DNA from: Mycolicibacter arupensis
GTDB lineage: Bacteria; Actinomycetota; Actinomycetes; Mycobacteriales; Mycobacteriaceae
Assembly (NCBI RefSeq): GCF_002086515.1
Contig: NZ_MVHH01000028.1
Span: 1-56,287 of the forward strand
Direction: 5' to 3'
Length of the DNA stretch: 56,287 bases
The notes under the pieces are model-generated. The model searched no databases, was not told the DNA's origin, and saw only the letters and a list, made by a program, of their open reading frames with translations. Position numbers and translations under genes: made by a program. Position 1 is the first letter of the stretch. Each line of letters begins with the position of its first letter. This document shows positions 27,171-35,691 of this stretch, piece after piece.

Positions 27171-27342
27171 CGCGTGATCTCAGCTTCGTCGCGAACCGAC
27201 AGTCGTACCCCACCCGGGTAACGCTATCAGTCGAATGCCGAAGGTGACTCGTTTCTATACCTGAAATGGCCATTCACCCCCGATCGCATTCCAAAAATGC
27301 CAATTCTGCGGCGGCGGATTGCATTCGGTCTGCTCAGGCTCC

Positions 27343-28530
27343 TTACGCCGGTTCCACGACAGAGCCCGCGACAGGCCGCACCAGCCCTTCTGCGGGCATC
27401 GCGAAGGCAAGGAACTGCGTCACCTGACGCGGGGAGAAGTTGTCGTCACTGACCAGCACCACAGTCGGCCGGCCGTCGGGCAGACGCGGTCCCAAGGTGA
27501 TCCCCTCGATATTGTCGACGCGATCTGGACCCGGTGTCGCGGTCAAGTCGGCCAGCAAAGTCTTGGCCATCGGAGTCACGGCGGTTTCCGCCAATGCAGG
27601 CATGCCAAGCACATCGGTGGCATCGGCGATCTCGGCGCGAAACAGGCGCACCGTCGGCCGTTCACTGAACGCTCGCTCAATCACCAGAAACACCGTGTCC
27701 GACAAGGCCACCAAGTCGGTGAGGCCGTTGGACTCCGCCGGCCCGGTGGCCGCCTCCAGCGGATAGGCGTATTGGGCCACCGGCCCACCGTCGACGGAGC
27801 CGCCGTCGAGGCGGTAAGCGGTGATACGCGTCAGGGCGCCGTGGGCGCGGTCTGGCAGGGCGCCGTCGTCGAAGCCCGGTCCCTCCATGGCGGTGAAAAG
27901 CATTCGACCGTCGGCGGTGACCGTCAGGCCCTCCAGGGTGGTGTTGCGGCGCGGGCCGGTGGCCTGTGCCGACATGGTCAGCTGAGGCGGCATGGTGAAC
28001 CGGCCGAGATAGCTGCCGTCGAGTGCAGCGCTACGGACCCAGGGATCGGCAAGGACCGGGGCGTGGACACCGTCGGTGCGCCGCTCCCCCTCCGATGACC
28101 AATACAACCGCTGCCCAACCGCATCGAACGCGATGCCCTCAGGATCGGGGGGCACCACCGCTGGACTGGCGTCGAAGTCCGCGGGCTCAAACGCACGCCC
28201 ACCGTCGTCCAGCAGCGGGTGGACCGCGCTGATGGACACCGCGCCGACACCGCGCTCGGACACCGGGAGGCGCACCGTGTAAAACCGGGCCGGCCCGTGC
28301 GCCGACCGGTCGTCGGTGATCACGTAGTAGCAGTCCCGGCCGGCGTCGTAGCTGATTCCCGACAGCCCGCCGACGATGGTGCCGTCGAACGTGGCATGGG
28401 AGGCGACTGTGGCCTGGCCCAGGTATTGCAGCCCTGCCGTGGCCGCCGGAGCATCCCCGGGTACGACCAGCCCTGCTGCGGCCAGCAGCACACCGCACAG
28501 CGCCGGCAATCGGCTCAGCTTGTGACGCAC
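27343..28530 (-). CDS. Secreted phytase-like esterase family protein
   Basis: This 395-residue protein has an N-terminal signal peptide (MRHKLSRLPALCGVLLAAAG through APAATA). The rest is a beta-propeller-like sequence of the esterase-like-activity-of-phytase family (GGLSGISYDAGRDCYYVITD, DPEGIAFDAVGQRLYWSSEG, TTLEGLTVTADGRMLFTAME, DNIEGITLGPRLPDG). The longer frame upstream is antisense to the acyl-CoA gene and is rejected. GTG 28530 is chosen because TACATT (28537-28542, minus strand) ends 6 nt upstream, giving a leaderless mRNA. The substrate is unknown; a phosphoester at the cell surface is a guess from family naming. It is divergent from the acyl-CoA oxidase-like gene across 36 bp. Confidence 0.82.
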   Translation of the reverse strand: MRHKLSRLPALCGVLLAAAGLVVPGDAPAATAGLQYLGQATVASHATFDGTIVGGLSGISYDAGRDCYYVITDDRSAHGPARFYTVRLPVSERGVGAVSISAVHPLLDDGGRAFEPADFDASPAVVPPDPEGIAFDAVGQRLYWSSEGERRTDGVHAPVLADPWVRSAALDGSYLGRFTMPPQLTMSAQATGPRRNTTLEGLTVTADGRMLFTAMEGPGFDDGALPDRAHGALTRITAYRLDGGSVDGGPVAQYAYPLEAATGPAESNGLTDLVALSDTVFLVIERAFSERPTVRLFRAEIADATDVLGMPALAETAVTPMAKTLLADLTATPGPDRVDNIEGITLGPRLPDGRPTVVLVSDDNFSPRQVTQFLAFAMPAEGLVRPVAGSVVEPA

Positions 28531-28566
28531 ATCCGTAATGTAAACCCGGTTTAGCGGGAAGCCCGA

Positions 28567-30546
28567 GTGGATACCGTGCATGAGGTGACCACCACTTCCG
28601 ATGCACTGCGCACCACGTTGGACGGCCGCTGGCAAGGGGTGAAGGACAAAGTCCGGGCCACCCTGTGCGATGAGAAGTTCCGTCCGCACTACACGCCGAA
28701 CACAGCGATCGCCCGGGCCAAGGTCGCCGAACAGCTCAAGATCATGGCGGGCTCCGGGGTGGCCGCAGACAGTTTCCGCAAGGAGCACGGCGGCACCGGC
28801 GACGTCGGCGCCGCGGTCACCATGATCGAGATGCTGGCCATGTCGGATCTGTCGCTGATGGTCAAAGCCGGAGTGCAATGGGGCCTGTTCGGCGGCGCGG
28901 TGGAGAACCTGGGCACCGAACGCCACCACCGCGCCTACGTCGAGCAGATCATCGACCTTGAGTTGCTCGGGTGCTTTGCCATGACCGAGACCGGCCACGG
29001 CAGCGACGTGCAGTCGCTGGAGACCACCGCCACCTATGACCCGGTAGCCCAGGAGTTTGTGATCCACTCCGCCACCGGCACCGCGCGCAAGGACTACATC
29101 GGCGGCGCGGCCGAAACCGCAACCATCGCCGCGGTCTTCGCCCAGCTGATCACCGGCACCACCAGTCACGGCGTGCACTGCTTCCTGGTGCCGATTCGCG
29201 ACGCGCAGGGCAACGATCTGCCCGGCGTCACCACCTCGGACTGTCACTACAAGGGCGGCCTGCCCGGTGTGGACAACGGACGGATCGTCTTCGACAACGT
29301 GCGAGTGCCCCGGGAGAACCTGCTCAACCGCTACGCCGACGTCGAACCCGACGGCACCTACCAGTCCTCGATCGAAAGCGACAGCCGGCGGTTCTTCACC
29401 ATGATCGGCACACTGATCCGCGGTCGCGTCTCGGTGGGCGGCAGCGCCGGTGCGGCCGCGCGGGTGGCACTGGACATCGCGACCCGCTATGCGCTGCAAC
29501 GCAGACAGTTCAGCGCACCGGGCGAGGACGGGTCCGGAGGCGAAGTGCTGATCATGGACTACCTGGTCCACCAGCGTCGGCTACTACCGCTGATCGCCCG
29601 CTCCTACGCGCTGCAGTTCGCCCAGAACGAGCTGGTGAGCCGCTGTCATGATCTGCAGACCGCCGACGACCCCGACGCCGAGGAACAGCGCGAGCTGGAG
29701 GCACGCGCGGCCGGATTGAAGGCCGCCAACACCTGGCACGCCTCGCGCGCCATCCAGGAGGCACGAGAGGCCTGCGGCGGCGCCGGATACATGGCCGAGA
29801 ACCGGCTGATCGCCCTGCGGGCCGACATCGACGTGTTCACCACCTTCGAGGGCGACAACCACGTCCTGACCCAACTGGTGGCCAAGCAGCTGCTGACCGA
29901 CTATGCCGATGACATCGCTGACATGAGTCCGGTGGGATGGGTGCGGTTCGCGGCCGAAACGGTCGGCGATCGTGTTCTGAAACGCACTGCAGCGGAAACG
30001 ATCATGCAGACCATCGTGGACGCCAGGCAGGACAGCGAGGAGGAGGGCAGCCTGTTCAACCGCGGCACCCAGGTGCACATGTTCGAAGACCGCGAGGAAT
30101 ACCTCCTTACCTCGGTGGCCCGCAGGCTGCGCGCCAAGTCCGAGGAGATGAGCGACTTCGATGCCTTCAACGCGGTTCAGGACCACGTCCTGCACGCGGC
30201 CACCGCGCACATCGACCGGGTGGTGTTGGAGGCATTCGTCGCCGGAATCGACTCCTGTCCCGACGACGATGCCCGTGAACTGCTGGAGCTGGTGTGTGAC
30301 CTGTACGCGCTCAGCGTCATCGAGGACGACAAAGCCTGGTACATCGAACACCGGTACCTGTCGACCGACCGGGCCAAGGCCGTCACCCGCGGCATCAACG
30401 ACCGGTGCCGCAAGCTGCGCCCGCACGCCCAGGATCTGATCGACGGATTCGGCATTCCCGAGCAGTTGCGGTACGCCGAAATGCTGCATCCGGAACACTT
30501 GTCAGTACCGCCCGCCGCCGTGCCCCGCGGGCAGCCATCTCTATAG
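28567..30546 (+). CDS. Acyl-CoA oxidase/dehydrogenase family protein
   Basis: This 659-residue flavoenzyme is longer than ordinary FadE proteins (about 380-400) and is built like acyl-CoA oxidases. The FAD/substrate region has LLGCFAMTETGHGSDVQSLETTATYDP (contains the TETGHGS loop). The catalytic Glu segment is TTFEGDNHVLTQLVAKQLL, preceded by REACGGAGYMAENR. About 200 extra C-terminal helical residues follow. It would introduce a trans-2 double bond into acyl-CoA in the cytosol. GGGAAG lies 5 nt before the GTG at 28567; GTG codons at 28576 and 28585 are alternatives. Its promoter must overlap the divergent esterase-like gene. The substrate chain length cannot be told. Confidence 0.88.
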   Translation: MDTVHEVTTTSDALRTTLDGRWQGVKDKVRATLCDEKFRPHYTPNTAIARAKVAEQLKIMAGSGVAADSFRKEHGGTGDVGAAVTMIEMLAMSDLSLMVKAGVQWGLFGGAVENLGTERHHRAYVEQIIDLELLGCFAMTETGHGSDVQSLETTATYDPVAQEFVIHSATGTARKDYIGGAAETATIAAVFAQLITGTTSHGVHCFLVPIRDAQGNDLPGVTTSDCHYKGGLPGVDNGRIVFDNVRVPRENLLNRYADVEPDGTYQSSIESDSRRFFTMIGTLIRGRVSVGGSAGAAARVALDIATRYALQRRQFSAPGEDGSGGEVLIMDYLVHQRRLLPLIARSYALQFAQNELVSRCHDLQTADDPDAEEQRELEARAAGLKAANTWHASRAIQEAREACGGAGYMAENRLIALRADIDVFTTFEGDNHVLTQLVAKQLLTDYADDIADMSPVGWVRFAAETVGDRVLKRTAAETIMQTIVDARQDSEEEGSLFNRGTQVHMFEDREEYLLTSVARRLRAKSEEMSDFDAFNAVQDHVLHAATAHIDRVVLEAFVAGIDSCPDDDARELLELVCDLYALSVIEDDKAWYIEHRYLSTDRAKAVTRGINDRCRKLRPHAQDLIDGFGIPEQLRYAEMLHPEHLSVPPAAVPRGQPSL

Positions 30547-30585
30547 GCTGGGCTGGACCCAGACTCAACAAAGGAGTACCTGAAC

Positions 30586-30972
30586 ATGCCGTGGTTCCTC
30601 GCCCTCAACGCCACACCCGCAAAAGGTGTGCAAGCGCCGACCTATGAGCTGCACGAAACCGCGGACATCGAGCGGATCATCGAGGAGATGGCCACCTTCG
30701 CGGCCACCGACCGGGCCGTGGCCGTGCCCGCCGTCTTCAACAGCGGGCGCCAGCAGGTCAACGTGTATGTGCGGCCGGCGGCCTGGGGCGCGTGGGCGGT
30801 CTACGAGCTCAGCGAAGAAGAGCGCCGCGAGATGATGGCCAACAACCCGCTGGTCAACGCGCTGGCCCAGGCCCGCGCCGCCAAGCAGCAGGGACAGCAG
30901 GCTCCGCCGATGTTCGCACCGCAGCAGCCGCCTTCGCAGACGGGGCCGTCGGTGATTCCCCGGCTTGACTAG
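30586..30972 (+). CDS. Conserved mycobacterial protein of unknown function
   Basis: This 128-residue protein starts MPWFLALNATPAKGVQAP, with a clean AAGGAG site 9 nt before the ATG. No signal peptide or catalytic motif is visible. The middle is compact alpha/beta (IERIIEEMATFAATDRAVAV, RQQVNVYVRPAAWGAWAVYE) and the C-terminal third is Gln/Pro-rich and probably disordered. It is 39 bp downstream of the acyl-CoA oxidase-like gene, may be cotranscribed with it, and converges on tRNA-Asn. I do not recognise a function. Confidence 0.75.
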   Translation: MPWFLALNATPAKGVQAPTYELHETADIERIIEEMATFAATDRAVAVPAVFNSGRQQVNVYVRPAAWGAWAVYELSEEERREMMANNPLVNALAQARAAKQQGQQAPPMFAPQQPPSQTGPSVIPRLD

Positions 30973-30987
30973 CGCCGGTGTCAAACG

Positions 30988-31063
30988 TGGCTCCCCCGGG
31001 TGGACTCGAACCACCAACCCTCCGGTTAACAGCCGAATGCTCTGCCAATTGAGCTACAGGGGA
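30988..31063 (-). tRNA. asnT: tRNA-Asn (GTT)
   Basis: The minus strand folds into a complete cloverleaf. The acceptor TCCCCTG pairs with CGGGGGA (one T-G pair). The D stem is GCTC/GAGC, the anticodon stem TTCGG/CCGGA with loop CTGTTAA, and the T stem GGTGG/CCACC with TTCGAGT. The anticodon GTT (plus 31028-31030) specifies Asn. The discriminator is G, and CCA is encoded at 30988-30990. Confidence 0.97.
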
Positions 31064-31197
31064 TTGCTGTCCTCGCGGACTTGCAAGACTCTAGCGCATA
31101 CCGAAACCAGCGTCGCGCAACGGGGGTCGCACTCGGGTGCGCCGTCGCCGGGTGAGGCAGGATGGAAGCACTGCATCGACTGTTCTAAGGGGCCGCT

Positions 31198-31452
31198 TTG
31201 ATCGGGTACGTCGTGGTGATGGGGGTCGGCTACGTGATGGGCACCAAGGCCGGCCGCCGTCGCTACGAACAGATCGTGGGCACCTACCACGCGATGACGA
31301 GCAGCCCGGTCGCCCAAGCGCTGATCGACAAGGGCCGGCGCAGTATCGCCAACCGGATCCATCCGGATCCGACCATGGTGACGCTGACCGAGCTCGAAGA
31401 GGGCATCACGGTGGTGCGCCCGGAGGATCCGGACGACAAACAGCAGAAGTGA
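31198..31452 (+). CDS. Small YtxH-like membrane-associated protein
   Basis: This 84-residue protein starts with one short hydrophobic helix (IGYVVVMGVGYVMG), followed by the basic motif TKAGRRRYEQI, which recalls YtxH-type small proteins. The remainder is hydrophilic and acidic at the end. The TTG at 31198 is supported by AAGGGG 5 nt upstream. It sits next to tRNA-Asn and converges on dnaG, the position of Rv2342 (85 residues). Function unknown. Confidence 0.75.
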   Translation: MIGYVVVMGVGYVMGTKAGRRRYEQIVGTYHAMTSSPVAQALIDKGRRSIANRIHPDPTMVTLTELEEGITVVRPEDPDDKQQK

Positions 31453-31462
31453 GGCCGCGCTC

Positions 31463-31502
31463 GCGGTCAGGCGGTCAGGCGGTCAGGCGGTCAGGCGGTC
31501 AG
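31463..31502. repeat. Five perfect tandem copies of GCGGTCAG
   Basis: An 8-bp unit is repeated five times without error between the small YtxH-like gene and dnaG. The dnaG stop codon (31491-31493) lies inside the fourth copy, and the last codons of dnaG (GAT CTG ACC GCC TGA) are built from the repeat. Because 8 is not a multiple of 3, each copy carries TGA in a different frame. Confidence 0.95.
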
Positions 31503-33407
31503 ATCATCGCCGCTGGCCTGCTCAAGCAGGCTGCGCCGGTAAGCCTCCATCGCCACCAGGTCACCGAAGAGCGCGTGGTACTCCTCGCTGTGCTCTACCG
31601 GCGACATGCGCTGCAGCTTGGACTTGACCTCGGCGATCTGCCGGCCCACCCACACCTCCTGCAGCCGGGCCAGCACACCGCCGATATAGCGCGGCAGTTT
31701 GTCATCGTCGACGCGGATGGCCTCCACGCTCAGTTCGTGGATCAACGCGATCGTCAGCGCCGAGGACGTCTGCTCGCGCACCATCTCGACCCACTGCGCT
31801 CCCCCGGCTCCGGCTACCCCGGCAGTTCCCCCGGCAGCGTCGATAGCGGCACGCAGGGCGGCATAACCGGGGTGAGTGAAACTCTCCACCGTGAGCGTGT
31901 CGAACACCGGCCCGGCCAACGCCGGGAACTGCAGCGCAGCCTTGAGCGCCTCGCGCTGCGGCCACAACGTGGGATCAGCCGGATTGGGGCGGGCAACCGT
32001 CGGCGCTTCGGCGGGCGCAGGCGCGGGCCGCGACACCAGACGATCCCTGGTCTGACCTGGCCCCTTGGCCTCGTTCTTGGCCTGGGCGCGTACCCGGCCG
32101 ATGACCTGCGCGACGTCATCCCAGCCCACCCAACCGGCCAGTTGCCGGGCATACTCGTCGCGCAGCGTCGGATCCTTGATCGCAGCGACCATCGGAACGC
32201 AGCGGCGTAGCGCGGCGACCCGACCCTCGGCCGTGTCGAGGTCCATCTCGGTCAGAGCGGTGCGTACCGCGAACTCGAACAGCGGGGTGCGGCGGGCGAC
32301 CAGATCGCGCAGCGCCTCGTCGCCGTGAGCCAGGCGAAGGTCGCAGGGATCCATGCCGTCTGCGGCAACAGCCACAAAAGACTGCCCGGCCAGCTGCTGC
32401 TCACCCTCAAGCGCCTTCACCGCGGCAGCACGGCCCGCCGCATCGCCGTCGAAGACGTAGATCAGTTCGCCCCGAAAGAACTTGTCGTCCATCATCAACC
32501 GGCGCAGCATGCCCAAGTGCTCATCGCCGAACGCGGTCCCGCACGACGCGACCGCCGTCGTCACGCCGGCCAGGTGCATCGCCATGACATCGGTGTAGCC
32601 CTCGACGACGATCGCCTGATGTCCCCGGGCGATGTCACGTTTGGCCAGGTCAAGTCCGAACAAGACGTTGGACTTCTTGTACAGCGTGGTCTCGGGGGTG
32701 TTGACGTACTTGGCTTCCATCGGGTCGTCGTCGAAGAGTCGACGGGCGCCGAAGCCGATCACCTCCCCCGCCGACGATCGGATGGGCCACAGCAGCCGGC
32801 GATGGAACCGGTCCATCGGGCCGCGGCGACCCTCCCGGGACAGGCCCGCAGCCTCCAACTCTTTGAACTCGAAGCCCTTGCGCAACAGATGCTTGGTCAG
32901 GCCGTCCCACCCCGACGGGGCGAAGCCGCAGCCGAACCGCTCGGCAGCCGCGGCATCGAAGTTGCGTTCGGTCAAGTACTTTCGCGCCGGCGCCGCCTCG
33001 GGGGTACTCAGGGCCGCGGCATAGAACTCGGCGGCGGCCGCATTGGCGGCGATCAACCTGCTGCGGCCGCCACGCTCACGCTGAATGTTGGTGGCCGATG
33101 CGCCGGTGTAGGTGATGGTGTGCCCGACCCGGTCGGCCAGCATCTCCACGGCCTCGACGAAGCTGGCGTGCTCGATCTTCTGCACGAATGCGTAGACGTC
33201 GCCGCCCTCGCCACAACCGAAACAGTGGAACAGGCCGTGATTGGGCCGGACATGAAATGACGGCGATTTCTCGTTGTGAAACGGACACAGGCCCTTCAAT
33301 GAGTCCGCCCCGGCACGTCTGAGCTGCACGTAGTCGCCTACAACGTCCTCGATCCGGACACGCTCGCGGATGGCGGCGATGTCGCGGTCGGAGATACGGC
33401 CTGGCAC
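31491..33407 (-). CDS. dnaG: DNA primase
   Basis: DnaG makes RNA primers at the replication fork. It is 638 residues, the usual mycobacterial size. The N-terminal zinc domain is CPFH near residue 41 with CFGCG about 20 residues later. The RNA-polymerase/TOPRIM core has VVEGYTDVMAMH and the metal-binding FDGDAAGRAA. A Pro/Ala-rich linker (RPAPAPAEAPTVARPNPADP) leads to the C-terminal DnaB-interacting helices. Start is GTG (MPGRISDRDIAAIRERVRIE). The C-terminus LTA is encoded by the first unit of the 8-bp tandem repeat. Confidence 0.97.
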   Translation of the reverse strand: MPGRISDRDIAAIRERVRIEDVVGDYVQLRRAGADSLKGLCPFHNEKSPSFHVRPNHGLFHCFGCGEGGDVYAFVQKIEHASFVEAVEMLADRVGHTITYTGASATNIQRERGGRSRLIAANAAAAEFYAAALSTPEAAPARKYLTERNFDAAAAERFGCGFAPSGWDGLTKHLLRKGFEFKELEAAGLSREGRRGPMDRFHRRLLWPIRSSAGEVIGFGARRLFDDDPMEAKYVNTPETTLYKKSNVLFGLDLAKRDIARGHQAIVVEGYTDVMAMHLAGVTTAVASCGTAFGDEHLGMLRRLMMDDKFFRGELIYVFDGDAAGRAAAVKALEGEQQLAGQSFVAVAADGMDPCDLRLAHGDEALRDLVARRTPLFEFAVRTALTEMDLDTAEGRVAALRRCVPMVAAIKDPTLRDEYARQLAGWVGWDDVAQVIGRVRAQAKNEAKGPGQTRDRLVSRPAPAPAEAPTVARPNPADPTLWPQREALKAALQFPALAGPVFDTLTVESFTHPGYAALRAAIDAAGGTAGVAGAGGAQWVEMVREQTSSALTIALIHELSVEAIRVDDDKLPRYIGGVLARLQEVWVGRQIAEVKSKLQRMSPVEHSEEYHALFGDLVAMEAYRRSLLEQASGDDLTA

Positions 33408-33501
33408 CGGGTCAGTCTAGAGTGCGCCCGTCTCCGAGGGCCCCGAAGCGGGTTGCACCCCATGCTTTAATGACGGGTCAACTGCGGTGTCAGGGGCGTG
33501 A

Positions 33502-34269
33502 ATGAACTCGAAGCGGGTCTGGTCGGTGGCGCTTGCCGCCATCGCCGTGCTCACCGCGGGTGCGGTGGCCGCCTGGGTGGCGCTGCCCGACCGATCCCGC
33601 GGCTCGGCCGGTGTCACCGGCTCTGCCGTCAAGGAGGTGCTGCTCAACGGCACCGAGCTGACGGCCATGCTCGGTCAACCCTTCACCACCGTCACCGGGC
33701 CGCCCGCCTACGGCGGCATGGAGGCGATGGACGACTCGGCGACTCCCGGCGACTGTGTCGGGGTATTGGACGTGGCACAGCGCAGCGTCTACTCGTCGGC
33801 GCCCGTCCAGAGCTATGCGCGGGAGACGTGGATCGACTCCCAGCCCGACCGAGACCGCTTCACCCCACTGGACACCCGGGTGATGTTCGTCAAGGAGGCG
33901 GTTGTCGCACTGCCCAGCCCCAAGGACGCACAGCAGCTCTTTGCGAAGTTCGCCGAGCAGTGGAAGCGCTGCGACGGCCATCCGGTCAACGCAACGAACC
34001 CCGATACCGACGGTGCGCCGCACCTTCCCGGCACCGAAATGCACATCACCGACGTACGGATCAGCGACGACGTCCTGGCGGCATCGATCGTGCTGGACAA
34101 AAGCCCCAAAGCGCCCGACACCCGGGCCATCGGGCTACAGGACAACTGCATCGTCGGAGTCCTGATCGCGTTCACCGGAGCCGAGAACGCCAGCGGCTCC
34201 GGCGATCCCCAGACCAGCAGCACCGATGTGGTGCGCGCGATGATGGACAAGGTCGCCGCGCAGCGCTGA
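33502..34269 (+). CDS. PknH-type sensor domain protein, membrane anchored
   Basis: This 255-residue protein has an uncleaved N-terminal helix or signal peptide (MNSKRVWSVALAAIAVLTAG) without a lipobox. An extracellular domain resembling the PknH C-terminal sensor follows (ARETWIDSQPDRDRF, VVALPSPKDAQQLFAKFAEQ WKRC). Only three Cys remain (GDC, KRC, DNC), so one of the two disulfides usual for this domain may be missing. AGGGG lies 5 nt before the ATG. It lies between dnaG and dgt but on the opposite strand, which breaks the dgt-dnaG adjacency I recall from M. tuberculosis. Function unknown. Confidence 0.8.
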   Translation: MNSKRVWSVALAAIAVLTAGAVAAWVALPDRSRGSAGVTGSAVKEVLLNGTELTAMLGQPFTTVTGPPAYGGMEAMDDSATPGDCVGVLDVAQRSVYSSAPVQSYARETWIDSQPDRDRFTPLDTRVMFVKEAVVALPSPKDAQQLFAKFAEQWKRCDGHPVNATNPDTDGAPHLPGTEMHITDVRISDDVLAASIVLDKSPKAPDTRAIGLQDNCIVGVLIAFTGAENASGSGDPQTSSTDVVRAMMDKVAAQR

Positions 34270-34291
34270 GTGTGCTCGACCCGCGGTGTGA

Positions 34292-35554
34292 TCAGCCCGC
34301 GATGAGGCGTTCCAGCCGACCTTCGGTGCACGACGCGATCTGGTCGATGATCACCCGCAGCCGCGCACCGTCGTCGGTGGCCGCGGTGAACGCCGGGACG
34401 AAGATCGGGTCCAGACTCTCCGGCGCCGTTGCAAGCAACCGGTGCGCGACCTCGTGCACCTGCTCGCGCTGCGCCGCCTGAATCCTGCGGTGCTGCTCAG
34501 ACGAGATGATGAACTGCACCGCAAGGGTTTTCAGCACTGCCACTTCGGCCCTAACCAGTTCCGGCACGACCAGATCCGCCTGGTAGCGCGTCAACGGTCC
34601 CGGCCCCGCCGAGGCATGGGTCGCGGTGATCGCCGCTGAGGCAAAGCGTCCGACGAGTTCGCTGGTCAGGCGTTTGAGGGCAACCAACGCCGACACGGTC
34701 CCCGGAAAGGCGCCATGGGCTCCCACCGCGGCCACCACCGGCAATTCGGTCAGGCGACGCGCCGCCTCAGCCAGATCATGAACCCCGTCGGGATCGCCCA
34801 ACCGTGACAGCTCGGCCACGGTCGAGGCGTCGGCAAGCACTCGCAGGTCGATCCGCCCAGAGATGACCCCGTCTTCGACGTCGTGCACGGAGTAGGCGAC
34901 GTCATCGGCCCAATCCATGATCTGCGACTCCAGGCAGACCCGTCCTACCGGCGCTCCTAGGCGCATCCACTCGGCGGCCGCCAGGTCGTCGTCGTAGAAA
35001 CCGAATTTGGTCCGGATCGATCCGTCTGCCGCGTTGCGGCGCCACGGGTACTTCGTGACGGCGTCCAACGCCGCCCGGCTCAGGTTCAACCCCGCGCTGG
35101 CGCCGTCAGGCCCCAGAACCTTCGGCTCCAAACTGGTCAGGATCCGAAAGTTCTGCGCGTTTCCCTCGAATCCTCCACAACTCGAAGCGATTTCGTTGAG
35201 GGCTTGCTCGCCGTTGTGGCCATAGGGCGGATGTCCGATGTCGTGGGCCAGTCCCGCCAAATCCACCAGGTCAGGGTCACAACCCAATCCCATCGCCATC
35301 CCCCGCCCGATCTGCGCCACCTCCAGCGAGTGGGTCAGCCGGGTGCGCGGGGTGTCACCGTCGCGGGGGCCGACGACTTGTGTCTTGTCGGCCAGCCGGC
35401 GCAGCGCGGCACTGTGCAGAACCCGGGCCCGATCACGGGCAAAATCGGTGCGGTACTGGCCGCCGGTTCCAGGGAGGCCGGCGGTTTTGGGCGATTCCGC
35501 CACGAGGCGCTCGCAGTCGTGCGCGGTGTAGCTGTCGCGGGAGTTTGTGGCCAC
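34292..35554 (-). CDS. dgt: Deoxyguanosinetriphosphate triphosphohydrolase-like protein
   Basis: This 420-residue HD-domain enzyme would hydrolyse dNTPs to nucleoside and triphosphate in the cytosol. Metal-binding residues are in place: [15 protein letters not shown] gives the first His, [18 protein letters not shown] gives the HD pair, and [14 protein letters not shown] gives a further Asp. The C-terminal half is helical. Start is GTG 35554 ([18 protein letters not shown]). It corresponds to Rv2344c. Its start is 137 bp from the divergent TPM gene. Confidence 0.94.
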   Translation of the reverse strand: MATNSRDSYTAHDCERLVAESPKTAGLPGTGGQYRTDFARDRARVLHSAALRRLADKTQVVGPRDGDTPRTRLTHSLEVAQIGRGMAMGLGCDPDLVDLAGLAHDIGHPPYGHNGEQALNEIASSCGGFEGNAQNFRILTSLEPKVLGPDGASAGLNLSRAALDAVTKYPWRRNAADGSIRTKFGFYDDDLAAAEWMRLGAPVGRVCLESQIMDWADDVAYSVHDVEDGVISGRIDLRVLADASTVAELSRLGDPDGVHDLAEAARRLTELPVVAAVGAHGAFPGTVSALVALKRLTSELVGRFASAAITATHASAGPGPLTRYQADLVVPELVRAEVAVLKTLAVQFIISSEQHRRIQAAQREQVHEVAHRLLATAPESLDPIFVPAFTAATDDGARLRVIIDQIASCTEGRLERLIAG

Positions 35555-35678
35555 CGCCGCGAGTCTATTTTGAGCTCACGCCTCCCGACGACACGGCGGG
35601 CCGAAGTTCGAAGTGCGGCTCAGGCGAATACGGGTCGACCGGCCGCGGAATTGGGTTCGATCGGCACCCGATCGCATA

Positions 35679-35684
35679 TAGATT
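35679..35684 (+). promoter_or_regulatory. Candidate -10 element, leaderless TPM gene
   Basis: TAGATT matches the mycobacterial TANNNT -10 pattern and ends 7 nt before the ATG at 35692. The region before the ATG (ttaccggc) has no ribosome-binding site, so transcription probably starts at the ATG itself. Confidence 0.4.
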
Positions 35685-35691
35685 TACCGGC

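Noticed and set aside
28571..29571. N-terminal extension of the phytase-like protein
   Set aside because: It is antisense to the acyl-CoA oxidase gene; the GTG at 28530 opens a proper signal peptide.
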